From NCBI GenBank assembly GCA_947589175.1, contig CANPZR010000167.1, positions 1-5,935 of the forward strand: 5,935 nt of DNA, given 5' to 3'. Positions 1-4,495 of the stretch are shown here, in pieces. Position 1 is the stretch's first letter; each line of letters opens with the position of its first letter. Both the position numbers and the translations under genes were made by a program. This DNA comes from an uncultured Lachnospiraceae bacterium. Its GTDB lineage: Bacteria > Bacillota > Clostridia > Lachnospirales > Lachnospiraceae. Under the pieces are notes generated by a model. The model was not told where the DNA came from. It saw only the letters and a list, made by a program, of their open reading frames with translations, and searched no databases.

Positions 1-1400
1 TGATTTACATGCAGCTTGTCGCAGTAAATATTCTCGTCAATGACGTCTATCGTGTCTATAAAGAAATTGAGCTGCTTGGAGTGCATCTGCGTCAAAATGA
101 TATTTCGCATATCCCGGAAAATATCCGAGATGGAACATTCCTTTTCCTCAATGTTCAGCTTGCCGGATTCAATGCGGCTCATGTCCAGAATATCGTTGAT
201 CAGGGAGAGCAGATAATTGCTGGAGGAGAGTATTTTCTTTAAATATTCCTGCGTCCGGTCCCGGTTGTCCAGATTGGCCTGGGCCAGCGTCGTAAAGCCG
301 ATGATGGCGTTCATAGGCGTCCGGATATCGTGGGACATATTGGAGAGGAATGTGCTCTTGGCGCGGTCGGCGGCCTCGGCTTTCTGCAGCTTTTCGCTTA
401 GCACCGCGTGCTCGACCGCCCGCTCCATTGCCTGCTTCGCGTTGCGCCGCATCCACAGATAGTACAGGATAACCGTGGCAGCCATCAGAAGTCCGAGAAC
501 GAAACAGACACTCCGGACCGCGAAGACGCTGGAGAAAGCCTCCTTTTCCGGCACATCGACCGCAATCGACCACTTGTTGACGCCGATGGGGGCGTAATAC
601 ATATACTCCCAGCCGTCGGTATTCGGCGTGCGGTAAACGACGTAGCCGGAATTCATATGCATCAGATCGTCCGTGAATTTATCCCAGGTCTTTTCGCCCC
701 TGGTTTCCCGGTTATCTCGGGCAGAGGAAAAGTCGGAGATATTTCCGAGCGTATTGTGCCAGGTATCCACAAGAAAATCCCCGGACCTCGTGTCGATGAT
801 GTAGACGAAAGCGCTCGCGTTGTAGAGGTTGTCGACATTGAGACTGTCCGGCAGAGTCTCCAGATCGGTGACGCCGTAGAGCAGGGCGACGGTCTCCCCG
901 TCCTGGATAATCGGCACAAAATGTCGCAGAATCGGCTGGCCGGTGGCAAAATTGTATGTGCGGTTCGAGATGTGCTCGCCGAGCGGAGCCTCCCTCTCGA
1001 AGGAGAGATTATCGTCATCCGTGGCGTCAGTAACTGTGCCGTCCGCGGAGAGGATGCGGTTGTCGCGCAGCAGAATACGCACGTTCATCGTCTCGAGCAG
1101 GGGATTCGTGCTCTTCATGACCGCCAGCGTGTCGTCGGTGTTGAGGTTGTCCGCCTGCGAGATGATGTCGGCCGTCGCGTTCAGGATGCGGCTGTCGCGC
1201 TTGATTTTGGACGTGATTTCCTCAATCGTGGTGTTGGCGCCTTCCTCCAGCCTGCTCAGAGAGCGCTGGCGGAGTACCGTATCAATTTTGAAATATGCGG
1301 AGAGCAAAAGTATAACGATAATGACGATTACAATGCCGGTAGCCGTCAGGCTTTTATCTCTCCGGGCAGTTTTTCTCTGCGCTGTATTGCGATGAAACAT
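1..1400 (-). CDS. Membrane sensor histidine kinase (dCache-HisKA), 3' part beyond the window
   Basis: An open frame runs leftward from an ATG at 1400 to the window edge, giving 466 codons with no stop. The order seen is: a basic N-terminus, a first membrane segment (about residues 20-37, GIVIVIIVILLLSAYF), an extracellular region of about 255 residues ending in YAPIGVNKWSIAVDVPE as in dCache sensor domains, a second membrane segment (about 297-318), a charged helical linker without an obvious HAMP motif, and a HisKA dimerisation domain with SHDIRTPMNAIIGF; the phosphoacceptor is His357. The frame ends in DKLHVN, just before the N-box of the HATPase domain, so the catalytic domain and any receiver or Hpt domains lie outside. 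By family it autophosphorylates at the membrane in response to an extracellular ligand; the ligand cannot be read here. AAGGAGG at 1411-1417 lies 10 nt before the ATG; an in-frame GTG at 1406 sits too close to it (4 nt). This gene is visibly more G+C-rich than the genes to its right. Confidence 0.93.
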   Translation of the reverse strand, partial: MFHRNTAQRKTARRDKSLTATGIVIVIIVILLLSAYFKIDTVLRQRSLSRLEEGANTTIEEITSKIKRDSRILNATADIISQADNLNTDDTLAVMKSTNPLLETMNVRILLRDNRILSADGTVTDATDDDNLSFEREAPLGEHISNRTYNFATGQPILRHFVPIIQDGETVALLYGVTDLETLPDSLNVDNLYNASAFVYIIDTRSGDFLVDTWHNTLGNISDFSSARDNRETRGEKTWDKFTDDLMHMNSGYVVYRTPNTDGWEYMYYAPIGVNKWSIAVDVPEKEAFSSVFAVRSVCFVLGLLMAATVILYYLWMRRNAKQAMERAVEHAVLSEKLQKAEAADRAKSTFLSNMSHDIRTPMNAIIGFTTLAQANLDNRDRTQEYLKKILSSSNYLLSLINDILDMSRIESGKLNIEEKECSISDIFRDMRNIILTQMHSKQLNFFIDTIDVIDENIYCDKLHVN

Positions 1401-1442
1401 GAGCACGGTTCCTCCTTTTGCTGATTGGCGTTTTATCAATTA

Positions 1443-1457
1443 TTTGAATCATTCAAA
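1443..1457. promoter_or_regulatory. 15-bp perfect palindrome in the kinase leader (possible operator)
   Basis: TTTGAAT-C-ATTCAAA is a perfect 7+1+7 inverted repeat. It lies about 15-30 bases downstream of the predicted kinase transcription start and upstream of its ribosome binding site, a position suited to a dimeric repressor. The symmetry is seen directly; the function is inferred and no binding protein is identified. Confidence 0.4.
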
Positions 1458-1479
1458 AAGTTACATAATATTACTTAAA

Positions 1480-1508
1480 ATTATAGCAGAATAGAGCGGG
1501 AATGTCCA
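1480..1508 (-). promoter_or_regulatory. Sigma-70/SigA promoter for the sensor kinase
   Basis: Read on the minus strand: -35 TGGACA (1508-1503, 5 of 6 consensus), a 17-bp spacer, and -10 TATAAT (1485-1480, 6 of 6) preceded by TGC, an extended -10. Transcription should start near 1473, giving a leader of about 70 nt before the ATG at 1400. It is divergent from the rightward promoter at 1552-1580. Confidence 0.8.
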
Positions 1509-1551
1509 GAAAGAGTTGGCGGGGCGGGAAGGCCTAAAGGGGAAAATCCTG

Positions 1552-1580
1552 TTGATAAATTTTATATTAAGTGATATACT
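1552..1580 (+). promoter_or_regulatory. Sigma-70/SigA promoter for the ATPase operon
   Basis: -35 TTGATA (1552-1557, 5 of 6), a 17-bp spacer, -10 TATACT (1575-1580, 5 of 6) with an extended TG at 1572-1573. The predicted start near 1587 puts the whole structured element at 1634-1766 in the 5' leader of the ATPase mRNA, or makes it a separate small RNA. Its strength argues that the leader RNA is transcribed in quantity. Confidence 0.8.
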
Positions 1581-1596
1581 ACCAGTAAAAGAAAAT

Positions 1597-1617
1597 AAAA
1601 ACGAGATATCCGTTTTT
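1597..1617. repeat. 21-bp inverted repeat just after the predicted transcription start
   Basis: AAAAACG (1597-1603) and CGTTTTT (1611-1617) are perfectly complementary around a 7-nt centre, AGATATC. It begins about 10 nt after the predicted start of the rightward transcript, so it could be an operator or a weak 5' hairpin protecting the RNA. Only two G:C pairs are present, so a DNA-binding site is at least as likely as an RNA fold. Confidence 0.4.
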
Positions 1618-1623
1618 AAATTT

Positions 1624-1629
1624 GGAGGT
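1624..1629 (+). promoter_or_regulatory. Strong Shine-Dalgarno sequence without a normal start codon
   Basis: GGAGGT is the best ribosome binding site upstream of the ATPase, yet the nearest start codons at proper spacing are GTG at 1634, immediately followed by TAA, and an ATT at 1630 in the ATPase frame. The probable ATPase start is about 150 nt further on. Either the site serves a start-stop, the intervening structure was inserted between it and the gene, or folding of the RNA brings it near the true start. Confidence 0.5.
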
Positions 1630-1633
1630 ATTA

Positions 1634-1669
1634 GTGTAAAAAATAAGCTCGATAGCTTATTTTTTACAC
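1634..1669. repeat. Hairpin A: perfect 16-bp inverted repeat, 4-nt loop
   Basis: GTGTAAAAAATAAGCT (1634-1649), loop CGAT, and its exact complement at 1654-1669. The A6 and T6 runs flank the inner AATAAGCT stem, so in either direction it looks like a weak intrinsic terminator or attenuator, although the inner stem has only two G:C pairs and the T-run itself pairs in the full stem. An uninterrupted 16-bp match is far beyond chance spacing in ordinary sequence. Confidence 0.75.
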
Positions 1670-1670
1670 G

Positions 1671-1700
1671 GCAATTTGTTTCTGAGCGAAAACAAATTGC
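1671..1700 (+). repeat. Hairpin B: 11-bp stem whose 8-nt loop pairs downstream
   Basis: GCAATTTGTTT (1671-1681) pairs perfectly with AAACAAATTGC (1690-1700). The loop CTGAGCGA (1682-1689) is the exact reverse complement of TCGCTCAG at 1758-1765, extendable by T1681-A1766 if the stem opens by one pair. The two helices cross, the arrangement of a pseudoknot or of two alternative folds. Confidence 0.65.
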
Positions 1701-1706
1701 TTTGAT

Positions 1707-1744
1707 GGCAGATGAGAAACTGCATACGCAGCTTTCTCATCGCC
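1707..1744 (+). repeat. Hairpin C: bulged 16-pair stem capped by a 4-nt loop
   Basis: GGC-(A)-GATGAGAAA-CTGC, loop ATAC, then GCAG-(C)-TTTCTCATC-GCC. All sixteen pairs are Watson-Crick, with single-base bulges at A1710 and C1732. It is nested between loop B and the strand that pairs with it, so it would form the insert of the pseudoknot. It is the most G+C-rich of the three hairpins and probably the most stable. Confidence 0.65.
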
Positions 1745-1779
1745 TCTTCGCGACAAGTCGCTCAGAAATGGGGATTTAT

Positions 1780-2934
1780 ATGAAACTTCTTAGAATCACG
1801 GCAGAAGGGCTGCCGCTTTTTAAGGAAAAACTTGATATATGTTTTTATGCGCAGCAGCGAGTATCAGAGGATCATAGGGCGCTCCTTCATCCGCTATTTT
1901 CAAATATCTATTTAAATCCGGCAAATGGATTTATTGGAATCAATGCTTCTGGAAAGACTTCGGTGCTGAAGGTGATTCTTTTGGTTCTGGGTATTATGAA
2001 TAATGAACCAATCAATCACATTGAGACCAGAGATATTCTTGGTAATGCGAAAAAGGCGTTATTGAATATTTATTTTTACTCAGAGTCAAATCAGGAAATT
2101 TGCCGTCTGGAATCCGCAATAGCATCTAAGAAAACAAAGACGGCGGGCGTTGTTTACAGTATCGTATCAGAAAAAATCTGGTCGAAACATGAGGATGAAA
2201 TAACTACTCGTAAGAGTTTGCTTGATTTTGATGGAAAAGAGCCCGTGATGATAAGAAGTGGACAAGAAGATTTTTTGTCGGAGGATGTCAGCATAATAAT
2301 TGCCCGGAATAAGAAAACCGGAGAGAGACTAAGAGTTGTAAATCTTTTGCTTTTTACCAATATCAATATATTGCCTTTCTCAGAAGATATACCGGAGGAG
2401 GTGATCACCTATCTGGATCCGACAGTTGAAAATTTACACTTTGATAAAAAGAATCAAAAGACCGTTATTTATTTGAAATTCAAGGGAAAAGATGAGATTG
2501 TCTTGAATAATCCGATTGAACTGAATAATTACCTTTCTTCTGGTACTGTGAAAGGAATGATAACATTTACGCTGGCTCAGGAAGTGCTTCGGAGTGGCGG
2601 ATATATTGTCGTGGATGAGATAGAAAATCACTTTAATAAGGAAATAGCGACAACGCTGATGCGCTTTTTTATGGATAACAGGTTGAACAAAAACGGCGGT
2701 ACGCTGATTTTTTCAACGCACTACCCGGAATTACTGGATGAATACGATCGAAATGATAGTATCTATATAACCCGGAATCGAAGTGGAATTACGGCTGAGA
2801 ACCTGTGCATGATTCTGAAAAGAAATGATATCAAAAAGAGCGATGCGTACCAGAGCGGATTTCTTGAGGGAACTACGCCAGCGTATGAGGCGTATATGCG
2901 GCTGAAAAAGAGCATGATTGCAGCGATTAAGTAG
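1780..2934 (+). CDS. OLD/AAA_21-type ABC-fold ATPase, probable defence-type ATPase
   Basis: Taken from the ATG at 1780 the protein has 384 residues and starts MKLLRITAEGLPLF, the usual first beta strand of this ATPase class. Walker A GINASGKT is at 53-60, an ABC-like signature LSSGT at 252-256, Walker B YIVVDEIEN at 275-283 (D279, catalytic E280), and a switch histidine in FSTH at 311-314; all key residues are present, so it should bind and hydrolyse ATP, probably as a dimer in the cytoplasm. The roughly 190 residues between Walker A and the signature are an unassigned insert typical of OLD-like proteins. The frame stays open upstream through the hairpin element to 1516, and ATG codons at 1705 and 1768 are in frame, but only 1780 has a plausible (weak) GGGGA site 5 nt before it. 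The stop overlaps the ribosome binding site of the next gene, so the two proteins are probably made together. DNA is A+T-rich compared with the kinase gene. Confidence 0.85.
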   Translation: MKLLRITAEGLPLFKEKLDICFYAQQRVSEDHRALLHPLFSNIYLNPANGFIGINASGKTSVLKVILLVLGIMNNEPINHIETRDILGNAKKALLNIYFYSESNQEICRLESAIASKKTKTAGVVYSIVSEKIWSKHEDEITTRKSLLDFDGKEPVMIRSGQEDFLSEDVSIIIARNKKTGERLRVVNLLLFTNINILPFSEDIPEEVITYLDPTVENLHFDKKNQKTVIYLKFKGKDEIVLNNPIELNNYLSSGTVKGMITFTLAQEVLRSGGYIVVDEIENHFNKEIATTLMRFFMDNRLNKNGGTLIFSTHYPELLDEYDRNDSIYITRNRSGITAENLCMILKRNDIKKSDAYQSGFLEGTTPAYEAYMRLKKSMIAAIK

Positions 2935-2944
2935 GGGGCAGATT

Positions 2945-3277
2945 ATGGAATTAGCAAAATATAAGGCTTGTATTTGTGAAGGATCAGCAGAAATGGCAAT
3001 CATGGACATTCTGCTAGATAATGATTTGCTGATTTTTTCCAGGGAGGAAATGCTGATTATTTTTAGTGAGGATAAATATAGACAATTTAAAAAATCCGGT
3101 AAGAAACCAAGTGAGTTCTGTAAGGAGAATTTGAAAATGTTCAGTGTAAAATCATATGACTTTGTGAAGAAATATTTTGTGGATTCGACGATGCTTGTGG
3201 CGGCGATAAAGAAGTACCATGAAATATCTAATATCAGAAAAGGTGAATATACGCTTCTTGATTTATTGAAGATATAA
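2945..3277 (+). CDS. Small Toprim-like partner of the ATPase, possibly internally deleted
   Basis: The 110-residue protein begins 10 nt after the ATPase stop; its AGGGGG site (2933-2938) overlaps that stop, which indicates translational coupling. The N-terminus KYKACICEGSAEMAIMDILL has the strand, E-G-x-x-E and helix pattern that opens Toprim/OLD-nuclease-type domains. The C-terminal part (about 36-110) is basic and ends KGEYTLLDLLK. The acidic DxD-type motif that should follow in a working Toprim domain is not visible, and the text jumps from LLIFSREE straight to MLIIFSEDKY. From general familiarity with ATPase-linked partners I suspect that an inner part of the ancestral protein has been lost in frame; this is inference and needs alignment. 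It is also possible that the short form is the normal one. No signal peptide or membrane segment is seen. Confidence 0.7.
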   Translation: MELAKYKACICEGSAEMAIMDILLDNDLLIFSREEMLIIFSEDKYRQFKKSGKKPSEFCKENLKMFSVKSYDFVKKYFVDSTMLVAAIKKYHEISNIRKGEYTLLDLLKI

Positions 3278-3329
3278 GAGTGTGGTAGAAGAATTTGAAT
3301 GAAAATATGTTAGATGAGGAGGGTTCAAA

Positions 3330-4352
3330 ATGACAGCGGAAAAGGAAATAAGGGAAAAATTGTTGGAACAGGCGATTCCGTCGGATTACATGAGGGAATT
3401 TTACCGTTCCATCGACAGAAGCTTTACGGATTTTGAACTGGCTGCGATGCTGTGGAACAGCCGCATGAAGCAGGAGGAACGGTTGCGGGCAATCAAGGAA
3501 CTCTCGGAAATCACCGAGGACAGCAGATTGAGAGAGCAGATAGAAAACCGGCTGCGGTATGAGAGCGAGGCGTATCGTGTTTTTGCAGATAATGAGGACG
3601 GCAAATATATCTATACTGTTGAATATGAGGATGAGGAATGGTCTAGCGGGTTCTTTCGGAAGTTGGATGCGGCGGTCGTATTTGCAAAGAAAGACGGCGA
3701 GCGGGGGTTCTCTATCGAAAAGCAGATTATCGTGGAAGATGAGCCGCCGACGTCGAAAGCCGGATGGAATCCGATTTTGTTCCCGGAGCTGCAGGACGAA
3801 CGTTTGGAATATTCTGCGAATCCGGATGGAGAAGCGGGATACTCTGCGGATGGGGAGCTTCGGTATTGGTGGAGTGACGAAGATTGCCTGCCGGATGAAA
3901 TCAAAAATCTGGTAGACAACTGGAGTGCGGAACATTTTGAAAATTATCCGCTCCTGCTGGAAAATCCCTTTGACAAGGGAGATATTGTAACGGATGGAGA
4001 TGAAATCGGGGTAATTGATATTTCAAAGAAAGATATGGAATCTGTTAATGAGAGGATAAGAAATGAAGAGGTAAAGTATTGTGATTATTTGGATTCCGCC
4101 ACGACGACCGTGCAGTACATTGGAAAAGACGGGAGAATCAGCCATGACCATCCGTCATTATTGTTTCTGAAAAAAGTAAGCGAGGAAGAAGTGGCTCCGG
4201 AGATATGGACGTATGCCGGTATCGTGAGCGATATGGTGCAGGGGAAAATTTCTTTGGACTTTTTCCTTTTGGAATATGAGGAGAAGATAAAAGAGGGAAT
4301 GGGTGCGCAGAAAGTACCCTTGCGTTTTGCGCTTGTGCGGGAGGCGGAATAG
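3330..4352 (+). CDS. Acidic 340-residue protein of unknown function
   Basis: I do not recognise a named family. The start is well defined by GAGGAGGG (3316-3323) 6 nt before the ATG. Residues 1-85 look entirely helical and charged, with SIDRSFTDFELAAMLW early on; about 92-137 is a beta-alpha-beta-like stretch (KYIYTVEY, then LDAAVVFAKK, then FSIEKQIIVED); 140-200 is rich in W, Y, D and G; ENPFDKGDIVT (211-221) followed by GVID resembles the entry of a small SH3/KOW-like barrel; and GRISHDHPSLLFLKKV (268-283) is a further beta region. It is strongly acidic, without signal peptide or membrane segment, so cytoplasmic. It lies 52 nt after the ATPase partner with no clear promoter or terminator between, so it may be read through from that operon, but its higher G+C content suggests a separate history. 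Proteins of this make-up are in my impression common orphans in Lachnospiraceae. Confidence 0.8.
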   Translation: MTAEKEIREKLLEQAIPSDYMREFYRSIDRSFTDFELAAMLWNSRMKQEERLRAIKELSEITEDSRLREQIENRLRYESEAYRVFADNEDGKYIYTVEYEDEEWSSGFFRKLDAAVVFAKKDGERGFSIEKQIIVEDEPPTSKAGWNPILFPELQDERLEYSANPDGEAGYSADGELRYWWSDEDCLPDEIKNLVDNWSAEHFENYPLLLENPFDKGDIVTDGDEIGVIDISKKDMESVNERIRNEEVKYCDYLDSATTTVQYIGKDGRISHDHPSLLFLKKVSEEEVAPEIWTYAGIVSDMVQGKISLDFFLLEYEEKIKEGMGAQKVPLRFALVREAE

Positions 4353-4396
4353 TGATGGCGGAGGGTTATATTTTAGTGGCGGGCATGGATAGAAGA

Positions 4397-4405
4397 TGAT
4401 ATAAT
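4397..4405 (+). promoter_or_regulatory. Extended -10 promoter for the AlbA/HATPase regulator
   Basis: TG-A-TATAAT (4397-4405) is a perfect -10 hexamer with the extended TG motif. No good -35 is present at 16-18 bp upstream (TGGCGG at 4377-4382), which is tolerated in extended -10 promoters. The predicted start near 4412 leaves a leader of about 85 nt before the ATG at 4496. Confidence 0.6.
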
Positions 4406-4416
4406 CAGAGTGATTA
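4402..4416. promoter_or_regulatory. Palindrome overlapping the -10 and start site (possible operator)
   Basis: TAATCA-GAG-TGATTA is a perfect 6+3+6 inverted repeat that covers most of the -10 hexamer and the predicted transcription start. A dimer bound here would block RNA polymerase. The gene that follows ends in a winged helix, so autoregulation is an attractive but untested reading. A second small palindrome, ATTACAGTAAT, lies at 4442-4452 in the leader. Confidence 0.4.
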
Positions 4417-4495
4417 GTTTTTACATTATGATTCAACTGGGATTACAGTAATTATTGACTTTGAAATGTGAGAAAATAACAGGAGGCTATTGTTT

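Larger units (their letters stand above)
1634..1766 (+). ncRNA. Candidate structured RNA element with three hairpins and a potential pseudoknot
   Basis: Almost every base of this stretch takes part in complementary pairing: a 16-bp hairpin (1634-1669), an 11-bp hairpin (1671-1700), a bulged hairpin of about 16 pairs (1707-1744), and a tail strand TCGCTCAG (1758-1765) that matches the entire 8-nt loop of the second hairpin. It lies downstream of a strong promoter and ends 14 nt before the probable ATPase start. I do not recognise it as a named RNA family. It could be a cis-regulatory leader, a stable small RNA working with the ATPase, or a palindromic mobile repeat (MITE/REP-like). No reverse transcriptase is visible next to it, so a retron is not supported. 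Strand is given by the promoter; the hairpins are symmetric and could equally be read from the other strand. Confidence 0.5.

Noticed and set aside
408..1424. Long plus-strand open frame of 338 codons opposite the kinase
   Set aside because: It is the antisense shadow of the kinase gene; the minus strand encodes recognisable Cache and HisKA motifs without a break, and the plus-strand peptide has no domain character.
1634..1766. Retron msr-msd RNA
   Set aside because: Hairpin-rich RNA beside an ATPase is suggestive, but no reverse transcriptase gene lies in the window and no terminal a1/a2 pairing enclosing the whole element is seen.
1516..1779. N-terminal extension of the ATPase from a TTG at 1516
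   Set aside because: That start lies upstream of the promoter at 1552-1580 and has no ribosome binding site; the conserved-looking protein begins at MKLLRI (1780).
3041..3052. Internal start in the Toprim-like gene (AGGGAGG then ATG at 3050)
   Set aside because: The ATG is in frame but only 2 nt after GGAGG, too close for efficient initiation, and the coupled start at 2945 is well placed.
3234..3935. Minus-strand open frame of 233 codons opposite the orphan gene
   Set aside because: Shadow frame; the plus-strand gene has a strong ribosome binding site and coherent protein features, the minus frame has neither.
4355..4399. 14-codon ORF (MAEGYILVAGMDRR) directly after the orphan gene, with GGGAGG 9 nt upstream
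   Set aside because: Too short to support as a gene; it could be a decayed gene start or chance, and nothing else confirms it.
4455..4460. TTGACT as a -35 box for the AlbA/HATPase gene
   Set aside because: The matching -10 position would fall on the ribosome binding site at about 4478-4483 and has no TATAAT-like sequence.
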